In this document: positions 42,601-55,891 of the stretch, piece by piece
Layout of the letters: every line of letters starts with the position of its first letter
Position numbering within the stretch: the first letter of the stretch is position 1
Assembly: GCA_032358165.1 (NCBI GenBank)
Contig: JAALGY010000012.1
Coordinates: 1,736,001-1,800,000, forward strand
From: Diplosphaera chodatii
Taxonomy: Eukaryota > Chlorophyta > Trebouxiophyceae > Prasiolales > Stichococcaceae
Direction of reading: 5' to 3'
Length of the DNA: 64,000 nucleotides
The notes under the pieces: generated by a model
What the model was told of the DNA's origin: nothing
Database searches by the model: none
Seen by the model: only the letters and a program-made list of their open reading frames with translations
Program-made: the position numbers and the translations under genes

Positions 42601-45600
42601 ATGGCTGAACGTGCGAAGCGGCAGTTGAAAGAGGTCAAGCGGTTCGATCCAGATGGTGAGCACCCTTGTGACTCCGATTTACCTGCAGCCAAAAGGCTGT
42701 GAGCCCATCTGATGCCCACTACAGTAGACCACGATACCCTGCCTTGCCTCGGGTCATGATAGTCTCAATGTGCACACATGTCCAGCTGGTGCACTCGCGC
42801 CCAATGCGAGGCCCCTGGCGTGGCTATGTTGTCTCGGTCTGCTGGTTTGAAGCCCACAACAGTGCATGCCCTTAAGACGGCGAGACGCGGTGCCGAACAG
42901 CGGGATCATGCGACATCAGGGCCTGTGTGCGTTGCAGAGGTGGAGGACGCCACCAAAAAGGCGCGCCGGAAGACAAAGGTGTTCCGAAAGCTCAAGCGGC
43001 GCGACATCACAGGCGAGCTGCTGGAGGCGACGGTGCACATCGTTTGGCCTGACAACGGCGCGTGGTATGGTGCCACCGTCAAGCAGGTCAGCAGGCGGCT
43101 CATAGACACACATGCGAGCCCACTGCTGCAGCATGCTTCCTTCTGCAATCAGCTGCAGCATGCATGCCGCCCAACCCCACAGTTGCACATCTGCCCTGCA
43201 GCTGAAGGTCAGGCAGCTGTGGGCAGAGGTCGAGTACACGGTGACAGGGGAGGTGGAGCAGCTGGATCTGGGGGAGCTCATCAACGATGGCCAGATCGCG
43301 ATAGGTGTGGTCACACCTGCCGGCGTACTGCACATGGCAGGGTCCCTGGGCCACCCTTCCATTAGTGCTTACTGCCCAGAGTGTTCCATTCCGGATGCAG
43401 CCATGGTGCGTTGCATGCCTGCGCCACCTGCCCAGTGGTGCGAAATCTCCTGGCATGCAGTCGAGGGGCGGCCTCCAGGGCATGAGTGCGGCAAGGACGA
43501 GGTCGCGTATGGTGCAGCGCTCAAGGATGTGGACATCGTGGCGGCGGAGGACGGCGGCGGCCGCGACAGGTCGCCAGACTACGAGGACGAGATGGATGAG
43601 GATGAGGATGAGGAGCAGGATGACGCGGACGATGAGGCAGACGACAGCAGCGACGAGTCTGCTGACTTGGAGGATGCCGTCGCCCGCCGCAAGGGTGCGC
43701 AGACTTCGATCTGCCATGCACCCTGCAGAAGCTTTGCAGGAGCAGCATAGCAGTGCTGGGTCCTGCGGGCAACCCTCTCTCAATGCCCTGTCCACTGAAT
43801 GGCATGATGCAGACGGGCCCAAAAGGAATGTGATGTGTGAGTGTCCAACCCTGCCAATGGATGGGGCATATATCATGTGGAATACATCATGGGGCATATA
43901 TCATGTGGTGTGTGTTGTACGTAGACCTTATAAACAATGCAATATCAACGATATAATCATCACATGTAAAAACAGGGTATGACACAGACCCTCTGCTGCA
44001 GGCAAGCGGAGGCGGGGCAATCCAGAGGCACTGGCGCGGCTGGCAAAGCGGGCAAAGCCAGCAGATTTCGATGACGAGGAGCCTGCAGACCAGCCACAGG
44101 CGGATGATGACGATGAGGAGTATGGTGCTGCGGAGCAGAAGTCGCAGCAGTTCTTTGCGTCAGTCATGGGCAACAAGCAGAACCAGCAGCCTGCACAGCA
44201 TGTGGCGAAGTTGTATGGCAATCAAGCTGCCGCCAGACCCAAGCCGGTGCAGAGGCCGCCGCCGCCGCCGCCGGTGACCCAGACCAAGAGCTTCAAGCCA
44301 CTTGGTGGTTCAGACAATGTGCTGCGCGGCAAGGTAGGCAGCCAGATGAGTGCCACTCGAAGCAGGCCTCTAGCTAATTGCATTACAACATGCCACATTG
44401 GTGCGTGAGTCAGATTTCTGCTGCAGATACTGCAGGCCTCACAGGTGGCCCAAGTTGGCATGCCTGAGCCCTGTGGTTCACGTCATGCCGCAGGTGCGGG
44501 AGCAGCTGCAGGGCCCGCTGAAGACGGCGGCCGGGGAGCTGGCTAGGGAAGACGGCACTGAGGAGAGCGCCCAGCCGTCGCCCGCGCAGGTCGCCGCGGC
44601 CGTGGAAGCGGCCATGCACACGCTGTTCGGTGAGTCGCTGTGCACCCCTGGCGCGCGCCTGCAGCAGATGTGCAGTAGCAATGCCTGACCTGCAATTGAG
44701 CAGCTGCCACACAGTGGGCGCTGCACAATGGTGTTGCACAGGTCGGTCGTGTGCCTCGCATCGTGACAGCCCTTCGGGTGTCGTGGCAGGCGGCACCAAC
44801 GCGCAGTACAAGTCCAAGGCGCGCGCGCTGCTGTTCAACCTGCGCGACTCCAACAACCCGCAGCTCCGCGGCCGCGTGCTCGCCGGCGACATCCAGCCCG
44901 GCGCCCTGGTGCAGATGTCCTCCGAGGAGCTCGCGTCCAAGGTGCGGCAGGGCCACGCCTCATTGCAACTGCCACCCTGTCAACAGACTTTGCCCCAGGA
45001 AGCCATCTGTATTACTGCACTGGCCCCTATGTATGTCGTTCGCTGGCCATTGATAATGTCTGAAGCAACATTGTGTTGCATGCCCGTTTGTCGTTCATGT
45101 CGCTCCAGGAGCTCAGCCAGTGGCGGCAGCAGCGGGCGGAGGAGGCGCTCAAGGCGTCGGTGCTGGACGAGGAGGCGGCCGCGCAGTTCTCCACCGCCGC
45201 GGCGCTGGCGCAGAAGGAGAAGGAGAAGCAGGCCGGCAAGCGGAGCAGCCAGGCCGCTGCGCCAGGCGTCGATGTGCAAGGGGTGAGTTGGGCATGGGAT
45301 CAGCAGTCGCACGCTTCTCGTTTTCCTGACCGCTGTAGTGCCCTTTATCATGTACACCAGTGCCTCTACGCTCGTGCCGGCATTGTGGCGCCAGTCTTTC
45401 AGTGTCCAGTGTTGGCTGTTATCCTAACTGGTTGCTGCATGTGGACGGCAGAGGCGTGATGGAGAGGCGGGGAACCACAGCGCGCCTGCAGCTGGGGAGC
45501 GCCCGATCGTCCTTCGCAGGGACTCAATGTCGTCGCCCACCCATGCAGCAGGTGCGCAGCATTGCTGCTTTTCACCAACAGCACGCGAGGCAGTCCATGC

Positions 45601-48600
45601 TGATGTTGGTGTGCAGCACTATGTTGAGCTGGACGTCATGAGCACTTGCAGGCGCTCCCACCTCATCAATGAGGGTGTCGAGTGGGGACATCATGGGCGG
45701 CCTTCGTGCAGCAAGTGGCGATATTGCTGCAGAGGCGCGCGGGAAGGCCACCGACTGGGCCAGCATCAAGGTGGTGTCGCACCACTGCTGTATTCGCCAG
45801 CAGCAGAGTGCTTACCAGGCTGCACGTGGGGTTCATGACAGATCCATGTCATCAACAGACTCTCGTGTGACCGAGCCCTCTGCTGCGCAGGCCCAGGCAG
45901 CAGTAGCAAAGGAGGAGGCTGCGCCGCAGTTTGAGGACTTCGAGGCCTTTGCTGGCCGCCGTTCTGGGGACCTCCCGCAGGACCCCTGGTGTGCTCAGAG
46001 TGAAAGTCGACTGCTCACCTGTGTCAAGCAGCTTGCTCCTCACTTTTTGGCAGCGTGGAGGTTCACCTGTTGAAGCGCAGTTGCTCCCACGGATGCATGT
46101 TGAGCGCCGCTGCTGCCCACTCCAGGCTTGCTAAGTGCACGGCTGGTGCGTCTCTGCTGCAGGCAGCCGGGATCGCCGCTCAGCGGTGGGGAGCAGGGCG
46201 ACCCGACTTCGCCGCCCCGCCCCGACTTCGAGCCCCTGGCGGAGGATCCGCATGACGAGGGCCGGCTTGGCGACCAGGCGCGTTGCTCGTGACGCGTCCG
46301 TGATGCGCTCACAGTCTTTCCTTATCTCCAATCCTGGGACCTTGCTCCAGCTGCATTCCCGTGACGCAGTCCTAAGCGTCCAATGGCGCACGGCCTTTCG
46401 CCCAAATAGCCTTGCTCCACCTGTCCCCAGGTGTGGGAAGGGCCCGTGCGTGGCCTGGACTCTGTCGGCACCTTTGGCGCAGCAGGCTACACCATCCTGG
46501 GCAATGCCGACTGGAGCGAGCTGCTCGCCAACCCAGAGGTAAACCTGCACAGAGCCAACACTGCTCCCACGCCTTGCTGCCTGTAGTCTCTGCATGCGGC
46601 AGCATCACATACTTGGTTGTACGCGACCGTGTGATGGCATGATGCGCATGCCTGCCTGCTCCTGTGCTATCCAGCACCAACACAGCATGTGTTGGTTTCC
46701 GCAGCTGACAGTGAAGGGGCTGGTGCGGCTGGAGAAGCTGGGGCCCTTCTTCGAGGAGCTGCGCTCGGCGTCCCGGCACCGCACCCTGTCGCTGGCGCTG
46801 CTGCGCGCCCCGCCCGATGCCTCCCCCTCCGCCAACGGCCTCCTCGCCAAGGTGGCCCCGCAACCAGCTCAGGGCTCGTGGACAGCCTGTGAAGCCCTGA
46901 GTCGGACTTCACGAAAGTGCGCAATTGGACACAGTGCTGAACCATGCTGACTTCCTTGCAGGCTGCCAACATGTTCACGAAGAAGCGGCGGGCGGGCGTG
47001 GCGGAGCCGGCCGCAGGCCTGGAGGCTTACTTCATACCGCCCGGCGCCCTGAGCGATGCCATGCTGCAGGTGGCTGTGCCTGACTAGGCGGCCCTGTTAC
47101 TGGCTGGTATTCTGCCTACAGTGTGGATCCTTCCTTTGGCAAAGAGCTCACCAAAGTAGGGCCTGGCTGTTGGGACCAACCTGCCAGAAGGGAACCACTG
47201 CGTGGACTTATGCAGGATCGTCCCTGTGTTGCAGGCAGCACGTGAAGATGCGCCAGCAGGGGCGCCGGTGCCACAGCAGCTGGGCGGCGATGAGATGCTG
47301 CTCGCCATCGTGCACCCCAAGGTGTGTTGCACATGCCGCGGGGCGGTGCCTGGCAGTCATTGCATGCTGTTGTGCCCAACGTTGCCCGTGACCGGCGAGC
47401 CATTGCCTCAGTGTGTGCTGGGGCTGGCCAGGGATGGAGACTCGCACCCAAGCCGCATGCGGAGCCAGCATCCCAGCCAGAATCCGCAGCACCGCCCGCC
47501 GTGCCATCAGCAGCTGCAGCGTCGGCAGCAACCGGTGCCCCGGAGCCCGCTGCAGGTGTGCCACCGCCGCCGCCGTCGCCGCCGCCGGCTGCAGCGCAGC
47601 CAGATCAGCCAGTTGTGAGCAGCAGTGCCCCGGCTGCACCCACCACCGCAGCAGGCGTAGCGACAGCCGACCCGCGGCAGGCGGTGGGCGACCCACGGCA
47701 CACGGCGGCGGCCGGTGACCCCAGGAAGGCTGCTGCAGCAGACCCGCGGGCCAGTCCCCAGACAGCGGCCGCGCCCTCTGCCTCGGCTGCGCCACCTCCG
47801 CAGCCACAGCCGCCAGCAACCTCGGCTGCAACGCCCACTGACTCCAGCCAGTTGCTGGCGAGCATCCTCAGCAATGCCCAACGAGCCAGCAGCACCATAC
47901 CGAATGGTGCAGCGCCAAGCGGTACACCGCAGCCTAGCAGTAGTAATGGTGCTTTAGGCCCCACCAGTGCACAGGCTGCGGCCAGCGCTGCTGCCAGCAT
48001 GCCAGCGCTGCCTGCCGGGCTCGACCTCTCCAGCATCTCGGCGCTCGCTGCTGCGCTGGGTGTGAGCGGCAGCGCCCCTGCTGCTGCACAGCAGCCGCAG
48101 CATCCACCTGCTGCACCCCGACCAGGTGACAAGTGTCCCGTGCAGCCCTGCACCTGCCAGTGCATTTGCCTTGCTCTGCTGGCATGATCACGCCTGCCTG
48201 CCACAGCCTCATCAGGGTGGACCACCATGGTCAGGACTGTACAGTATACCATGTGCTTGTGTACGATGCATGTTGCAGGCCCAGACGCTGCTCGTGACCC
48301 GAGGCGTGATCCCCGCATGGCGGCGGCTGCAGTAGTGTCAGCACCGCCACCTCGGCCCGGCCCGCCCCCGCCCCCAGGATACACTGCAGGCGCACCTGGC
48401 CCAGGTGTGTTGATGCCCGACCGCACACCTTGATGGCAGAAACTCCATCCATCGTGCAGGACATGGTGCTGGGCAAGACAATACGGTGCATAGCCTTGTT
48501 TGGTATCTCAAGGGGTGGACCGCCACTGAGTTGCATGTGAACTCCATCGACCAGTGCATCGACCTGCAGCTCGCCTCTGCAGGATCCCCGCCGCCGCAGC

Positions 48601-48878
48601 AGCAGCCGTGGCCGGGCCGGCCGCCGGCGCCCATCACGCTGCCGCCGCCTGGCGCGCCGCTGGGGCGGCGGCCGCCGCCCCACGGCACCCAGCAGCAGCG
48701 GCCGCCCGGGCTGCCGCCGCCGCGCATGGGCCCCCGCCCCATGCGCCGGGCGCCGCCGGGCGGCCCCGACCCCCAGCACCAGCAGCCCCCGCCCCGGGGC
48801 GGGCCCAGGCAGCCGCCGCCGCCTCCGCGGGGGCGCGGCCGAGGCGGCAGGCCGGATGGCGGGCGGGGCGGCTGGTAG
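42601..48878 (+). CDS. Transcription factor with Tudor-like, TFIIS-central and SPOC domains, RGG tail
   Basis: Nuclear protein of the Bye1/PHF3/DIDO and plant SPOC/TFIIS type, which bind elongating RNA polymerase II. Nineteen exons in phase: 42601-42655, 42938-43086, 43202-43304, 43479-43694, 44002-44333, 44494-44629, 44790-44941, 45109-45282, 45452-45551, 45652-45770, 45891-45988, 46163-46277, 46431-46538, 46705-46851, 46962-47069, 47235-47321, 47432-48125, 48279-48404 and 48583-48878; 1104 residues. A Tudor-like module (~25-105) has RRDITGELLEATVHIVWPDN, WYGATVKQ and EVEQLDLGELINDG. An acidic region and KRRRG basic patch follow. The TFIIS central domain (~286-400) shows YKSKARALLFNLRDSNNPQL, GDIQPGALVQMSSEELAS. 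SPOC (~584-735) shows VWEGPVRGLDSVGTFGAAGY, LTVKGLVRLEKLGPFFEEL and GGDEMLLAIVHPK. The tail is Pro/Ala/Gln-rich and ends with RGRGRGGRPDGGRGGW. I see no PHD finger. The intron after exon 12 appears to use GC (CAG|GCGCG). Confidence 0.9.
43861..43908. repeat. Two direct 20-bp repeats in an intron
   Basis: The 20-base string atggggcatatatcatgtgg occurs at 43861-43880 and again at 43889-43908, eight bases apart. It lies in an unusually AT-rich intron of the SPOC gene (43695-44001). It is probably a local duplication. Confidence 0.9.
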
Positions 48879-49297
48879 ATGTGATGCATATGTGTGTGCA
48901 GTAGCTATGTGTTGGGGCGTTGCACAGACTGGGAACGGAGGTTGTGCGGGTGTGACCCTGAAACAATGCAGAGGGCGCCGATGTAGGAGACCTGATTTAG
49001 TACAAGACCAAGGTCGTGATCAGGTGGAAACCTTCCATGCCCGCCCGTGGGCGAAACAACAGAGCTTCGCTCGTCCAAGCTTTCACGGATTCGGAGATCC
49101 CACGAAATCGCTGCATTATATTTGATTTCATGACTTTCACCACTTCAACAGACTGGCGTCACCGTGTGTGAATGCTTCGCACCAGAGACGGGTCCGGGCG
49201 CGGGTCTGAAGCACGGCCGGCGCGGGAAGCAGCTGTGCCGCTTTGTGTCTGACAATACCAGAAGTGCCGCGCAGCCGGCAGCGGCAGCTCGTGGTGC
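48879..49297. other. Intergenic between SPOC/TFIIS and CCCH genes
   Basis: Same-strand spacing of about 420 bases. It should hold the SPOC gene 3' untranslated region and the CCCH gene promoter. No motif is supported. Confidence 0.4.
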
Positions 49298-52200
49298 ATG
49301 GCGGATCTGGCGTCCAGTGCAGCAAACGGGGCGGCAACCATGGCAGCACGGGTGAGTGGCACGGTCGGGGCCGTGCCCCGCACGCTCCGGCGGCCCGGGC
49401 ATGTGGGGAAGTTGCCTGCCGGGTGCTGTAGTGCCTTGGGCCATGCGCCGCGGCCAAACGCGCGACTGCGACCTTCTATGCTGTCAGCTGTGATCAGCTG
49501 GCAGCTGTAACCCGTGTCTGCGGCGCGCCACGTCGCGCGAGCCAGAAAGGCCGAAAAGGGTACTCGGCAGTGTGGTGGTGCAATGTGGTTCAGCCACAGG
49601 CTGCAGGCTCCAGGCTCCGCTGTTGATGCATCTTTGCAGTTCCAACAGTCGTTTGCTCAGAGCCGGCGGCCCCCTGGGCCGATCTGCTGCCGGGGCGGTT
49701 GCTGGGCACCAGGGACGACCCTCTGTCTTTTTGCCGAAAACACTTTTTGCCAGGGAGCACCAACCGACCGCACGGCGCAGGGGCAGGGCCCTGACTGTCC
49801 GTCTGAGAGTAGGTGCTGCCAGAGCGACGGGGCCCTGCATGCCGTCAGCAAGTTCTGTCAGAGATCACCCTTCTAGAACCGAAGCCGAAGCATTGTAGTA
49901 GGTTTGCAACTTTCATCGAGGCCCGGTCGCGCGAGGTCTGACTGCCCCCACATGAGCCAGCACGTTCCGTCAATTCCCTTGAGACGTCAGTGTTGCCGGG
50001 CCGCGGCCTCAGGACGGCTCAAGCGCCGTCAGGACGGCCGACTTCACCCCAGGTGTCAGGCGAAGGCTGAGCTGGCACGGCGCCACAATTATCACGCCAG
50101 CCGCTGATCGCGCTGAGTCATGCATCCTGCAGGGCGGGGCCGACCTGGACGACGACGCTCCGCTCTTCGGCACCGACGACTTTCGCATGTTTCAGATGAA
50201 GGTGACACTCCACGCACACCCACAGCACCGCATACCACACGACTTGCTGGCAGCTGTAGGTCTGCAGCCAACAAACTGACTGCATGCGACGGCGGTGCAC
50301 TGCCTGGCTGCCAACTGTGTACTGCCTGGCTGCAGATCCAGCCGTGCGCCAAGCGCTTCGTGCACGACTGGGTGACGTGCCCCTTCAGCCATCCGGGCGA
50401 GAAGGCCAAGCGCCGTGACCCCCGCTACTTCGTGTACACCGGCATCGCCTGCCCCAGCATGAAGAAGGTGGGCAACGGGCTAGCGTCAGTGCACGATGCG
50501 CTTTGCACGCTTGAAGCCACCCCAGCAAGCTGCCACTCCAGGGCTCAAGGTGTTTGGTGTTGTGCTGACGAGTTGGTTCCTTGAAATCTGTAGGCTGGCG
50601 CCTGCCCGCGTGGCGAGAAGTGCCCCTATGCACATAATGTCTTCGAGTACTGGCTCCACCCCACAAGGTGAAGGTGCTGAGCTTCAGCATGCATTATACA
50701 TCCTCGCAGTGCCAGAACGGTACAATGTCGTGGATTGGATGAGTTCGTGCACAGATAGGATGGTTCTGAGTGTTGACACCCACACCGCGCGCCCGCCAGG
50801 TACCGGACGCAGCTGTGCAACGACGGCATGGGCTGCCGCCGGCGGGTGTGCTTCTTCGCGCACAGCCTGGCGCAGCTGCGGGTGCCGGCGACCAAGCCCT
50901 TTGTGCCGCCCGAGGTGCTGGCAGCGCTGGAGGGGCCCCAGTCCAGCAACCCCGCCGCCGTGAGTCCGGCCCCCGCGCACCCTGGACCATAACCCCTCCA
51001 TCCTATGCCATTGGAGAGTCGGATCCGTGCTGAATCCTACGGCTGTCTGCTGTGCTCATTGATACACGAAAACTGTATGCTGCGCGCAGATGGCTTCGGT
51101 GTCGGAGGCCATGAAGCGCATCAGCGACTCCTGGCAGGCGGGCAGCCGTCGTGCCGACCAGCCCCCGCAGTCGCAGCCGCACGACTCAGAAGCAGCCCAG
51201 GTGCTGAGTGCACTCCATTAGGGTCCAGAATGTGCTGCTGGACGCAGTAGTAGAATGTGGCACCCCGCTGCAGTGTCCTGTCATTGCACCTTCACAGACT
51301 GTCTTGCAACACCTTCGACCGCTATGTTCTCGACTTGCCATTTCTATTTGCATGTCTATCACTTGCGCAGCCTGCAGCACATCAGCGCACTCTTTTTTGT
51401 GCCCCGCAGATTGAGTCGCGCATGCTGGAGCACCTGTGCGGCGGCGCGCCCGCCGAGCAGGTGGTGCAGCAGCTGCGGGCAACCAGCGAGGATGCGCTGA
51501 CCACCGACGCCGCCCTGCAGGTGCACGCTTGTACTGCAACATCGCTGCCCAGAGTACTGGCCAGCGCGAGCTTTCAAGCAACTCCGCTGCTGCGGTGCTC
51601 AAGCAACAGAACAGTGGCTTTCGCACTGTCGTTTGCCTTGACTCAGGGTTTTCTGATGTCATGGGTCCAGGCGCGCCTGGCAGGAGCGCTGGCAGCGATC
51701 AAGCGCTCGCGCTCGGCAGACGACGGGCAGGAGGCGCTGATTCAGATGCTGCAGGGCATGCTGACCAACGCTGCACAGCAGCAGCAGGGCAATCAGGTGG
51801 CAATGCATCCAATGTCTGCACGATCGCTGCATAGCACAGTATATGCTGCAGTCAGGCCCAACAGCGCCTGACAGTGGGTCTGTAACAGACAGGCCCTGCA
51901 GGCGTGCACTTACTGATCATGGATCGTGCTGCAGGGTTATGAGGGCGGCGACATGCACACCTCCAGCGCCGGCAGCCTGTGGGACCGGCAGCAGCAGCTG
52001 TTGCAGCATGCTCAGCAGGCCGCGCAGCTGCAGCAGCTGCAGCATGCTCAGGTGGGTGGTGGTTGCAGGCTTCGGTTGTTCCTCCTGCGGTGGCCAGCCC
52101 CATGCCTGCGCTTGTTGACTGACAATGGCAGATTCTCCGAGCTGCAACCTGCCAGACCTATGGCGGTGTCGGTGACGATCATCATGCATGTGGATGCTCA

Positions 52201-54522
52201 GACGCTGCAGCCTCTGTTGAGCAGGCGCAGATGTATGCTCACGGGAGCCCTGGCAGCGCCGAGTGGCCGACGAGCAACGGAGCCAGCCAGGAGCCGCAGG
52301 GGGGTGCCTGGCGGCGCACCACGCACAGCCTGCCGGCGCTGCGGGAGCACTCTGTGGTGGCTGACAGCGGCAGCAGCGGAGCCGGCACCGGCAGCCCCAG
52401 CGTGGACTATTCCCAGGGCGGTGGCATCCACCCCGCCAAGGTACCAGCCCACAGCTCGTGACACATCATCATGCTTGCCTTGTCTCCTAGTCAGTTGTCG
52501 AGTGGTGTTTGGCATGGTGCATGCATGGTCGTGCTCGACTGGGTCCTTTGGTGTGTCTGCAGCTCCAGTCCCTGCTGGGCGCCGCCGCGGCGTCAGCCTC
52601 CAACTCCTACACCTCTGGCGGCCGGCCGCTCACGCCCACCGCTGCCGAGGAGTATGCCAGGTGCCTGCCACACATGCGCTGCTCCTCAGCATGTTGGTGT
52701 GCATGTTCAGCAAGTGTCTGCTCCGCCAAACGGAGGGTTCCTACAAACAGCTGATTGCAGTGCTGTCTATGTTTGTAGCTGGGTTGCGTCTGGCGGGTAC
52801 GATGCATCGCAGCGGCGCTCGCTGCAGTACGACACAAGACCGGGGCCTGCTCGCGGCCACTACCCCCGCCGCCGCTCCCTGCAGGTGACCTGAGACTGCA
52901 AGCAGCACCAGGAAAAACCCCCTCTCCTGAAAAATATTCATAGCTAGGGTTTTCGGAGCCGCACGCCGCTTCAGTCCCATCCCCACGCACCAACCTGCAG
53001 CAAATGCTGTAGGTGGGGGACTGGAGGCCGGCACCCAACCCCTTTGCGCGTGCATCCGACCAGTGGGGCTATGAGGCTGGCGTGTATGCCCCGGTGCCCC
53101 TGCAGGTGTGGCCGCCCGCGCCCGAGGCGCAGGGCGAATGCCTGCATGCACGACTGTCTGTTGGTTGCCATCTCTGAACAACAGCTGCACCCTCGTGTCA
53201 CATGAGTCAACCTGCGCAGGCAGGGCAGGAAAGTCGAGTTTTCAGGGACGCCCTGTGCAAGGCTGCCAGGGTCTGCTTGCAGTGATGTCACCGAACTCAT
53301 CCTGTCCCTTTGTGACTGCAGGGCTTCATGGCGACTGAACAAGCGGGGCCGTACAACAACATGTTCGAGGGCTGGCGCCAGGGCGCTGCCGTCAATGGCA
53401 CGGAGGCTCCAGTCGCGGCGCCGTACGCCGGCGGCTCAATCCAGTCGACCTTCCTGCACCCCGCAGCGGGCGCCCCTGGGGAGCTGCACTTCCCCGCCGG
53501 ATGGCATGCGCAGCGGCAGCAGGTGCAGTCCTCGCACATCCTCCCTTGCGTTCTTCGCTGCATTACGGTGTGCGGCACATGTCAAGCTCGGTGTGCATTT
53601 GCTGTGCAAGTCATCATCGACACCAGCTGAGCATGTCACTGCTGCAGCTGACCCGGCAGTCCCTGTCCTCGAGCTGCTGACAAGCTGTTCACGGCTGCCA
53701 GCAGGCACCGCGCGGCAGCCTGGACTCGGGGGTACCCCGGGCGGGCGGCTACCCAAGCAGCCGTCAGAGCATCGATGTGCAGCCCCGCCCGGCGTCGGAC
53801 GCCTTCGCCCAGGTGGGTGATCACATCTAAATCAGTGGGTTTTCCAAGGGTGAACGTAGCAACATCTTGCTTCATGTCCAAGATCTGACCCTCAACTTGC
53901 GGCCTGTGGCCCTACGCAGGTTGCATGTAGGGCCTGCACATGCAGCCAGCACTGACCCCTTGGTGTGCCGATGTCGCAGCGGCTGTCGCTGGACGCCAAC
54001 ATGCTGCGGGGCCCGGGCGAGGCGCCCCTGTGGGCGCAGGCCCCAGGACCCCGCTTCGGCGCCACCGCCCGCCACTCCGACACCGTCAACTACGCCGGCC
54101 TGGGGCCCGTCCCCAGCGCCGAGTACGTGGTGAATGTAGACTACGGCGCCGGCGCCGACCTCCCGGCGCAGAGCGACAGCGGCGGCGACCAGCTGGGGCC
54201 GCTGCCCACGCAGGTGCCCACACCATCAAGACCACACATTTCTGACTACCTGCATTGACGCTTGCGTTCATCAGCTTGCGATCTCGGTGCAGTGTGCGAC
54301 GAATGTTCCTGAGCTAGGCAGGCCGAGTGATGTGACAGCTCACGCATGTTGCTGCATGCTGGCCCGCAGGCGCAGCTGCGGCGCGGCTCCCACTCGCCGG
54401 CGACGTCCGGCAGCAACCCCGGCACGCCGGCGCAGCAGCTGACGGGCCCCGAGGAGCACCTCTCCGCGCGGCTCAGCCAGCTGTACATGCACAATGCGCC
54501 GCTGCAGCACAGCCAGGCGTGA
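49298..54522 (+). CDS. Plant-type RR-TZF tandem CCCH zinc finger protein
   Basis: RNA-binding regulator, usually cytoplasmic (P-body/stress-granule) in plants; related to Unkempt. Seventeen exons in phase: 49298-49351, 50133-50201, 50336-50467, 50594-50667, 50800-50959, 51090-51200, 51410-51520, 51671-51796, 51935-52051, 52225-52440, 52563-52660, 52779-52884, 53013-53105, 53322-53522, 53705-53812, 53980-54213 and 54370-54522; 720 residues. After a short Ala-rich start comes [10 protein letters not shown], then the Arg-rich lead-in [20 protein letters not shown] and [12 protein letters not shown]. Next are the two canonical fingers: [20 protein letters not shown] (C-x8-C-x5-C-x3-H) and [16 protein letters not shown] (C-x5-C-x4-C-x3-H). 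All ligands are present. The remaining ~560 residues are disordered, with Gln-rich helices ([20 protein letters not shown]) and many Ser/Pro/Arg patches such as RRRSLQ and [10 protein letters not shown] that could be phosphorylated. Intron 1 is the longest of the gene (781 bp). Confidence 0.95.
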
Positions 54523-55891
54523 CCCGCATCTGTAGCCACCCCGCGGAATGCTCGGCGGCTGCGCAGCTGGTGGCAGCGGTGCAGCAGGCCGAGTGTAGGC
54601 CCAGTGCTGTGGCCAGGCGTGGCGCCCAGTGACCGATGGCATTTCCAGCAGCTGGAGGATCCTGTCGCAATGGCATTGTGAGACTGACTGGCGGAACTGC
54701 ACAGAACTTCGGAGCCAGCAGCTCAGCAGGCGGCAGCGTTAATGGCAAAATTGTACCAGTCGGACAACAGCAGCAGCAGGTCATGAGACGGCATCAGTCG
54801 TCAGGGCAACACCACTTCGGCAGCTCCTGCGAGACTGCCAGCACGAGGGAGATGGGCTTTGGCTTTGGGACTCTTTACGCTTGTGTCACGCTTGCAGGCG
54901 GGTCACATTTATTGGTCTGCACTGTTGGAATGCACCTACACTTGAAAGGGGTGCATTGAAGCTTTACATATGTCATCACTATCGGAAACGTTTTTGGGCC
55001 GTGCACAGGCGCATTGTAGCAATGGTGTGCTGCAATGCCCCAGTGCAGATGTGCCCTGAACTCCTGCAGCAAGGAAGTTTCACTGAGTTAGCTTGTCCGA
55101 TTGCTAGATGGTATTGCCTCTGCAGCCCGCCATGAAGATGGCAGGGGCTGCCATGGCCTTCTCGGGGGTCGGCACATGGTGTGGATTTGCCACGGATATT
55201 TTGGGTGCGACGGCGCATGCTGATCAGCCAAAGTCTATTCTTCGTTTGATGTACTGTGTACTCAGAGGGGATACAGCCCAGCAATTTTCGCAACAGGAGA
55301 CTCTATATTGTGACTCGGCTTGTGTCGATGATTGTGTTTGGCAAGTCTGATGATCCGATTGGCTTCAGTTGATGGATTGCGCCAATCGAATTCTGCTGAA
55401 CATCTGATGGTGGATGGCCGTTGACCTGTAAATGATTGCTCCTTTCAACACAGGCCTCATCGATGGAGGTTATCAATGGAGGTCACAACTCCTCGGGATA
55501 TAGCAGCAGGGCAGGGCCGGTGCTGCCGTACTGGCAAACAGGATGATGTTGCTGTACTGTTACCCACCCTGTAGCCAACAGTGCATGGCTGCATGCAGCT
55601 CGATCTCGTTGTAACAGCTATAGTTCGGTGCTGTGCTCACAGCACCTTGTCAGCTGCACAACAGACGATGCTTGGACGAAGAGCCACCTGTAAGCGTGAG
55701 CAAATCCGTGCCTTCTGGATCGCCTGACGTTGCGACCTCATCATTGCGCAACGACAGTCGATAGCTTGAGACACTGTGTTGGTGACATTAAGCATCTTCT
55801 GGCAGACGATCGTACCGTGCCAGCGTTGTAGTGGAGTGATCAGTTTTCAGGACCTAGGCCAGACATGCTGAGCGTCATGTTGCTGTAACGC
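54523..55891. other. Intergenic, about 1.4 kb
   Basis: It holds the 3' untranslated region of the CCCH gene and the promoter of the glycosylase gene. An ORF at 54636-54959 has Gln/Ser/Gly bias but neither splice signals nor recognisable motifs, so I left it out. From 55140 on the sequence is closer to even base composition and shows no coding signal. Confidence 0.4.

Noticed and set aside
48338..48889. Minus-strand Gly/Arg-rich frames over the SPOC gene tail
   Set aside because: They are reverse reads of a Pro/Gly-rich coding exon whose frame is fixed by upstream phase.
54636..54959. Plus ORF with a Gln run after the CCCH gene
   Set aside because: No splice signal or motif. More likely 3' untranslated sequence.
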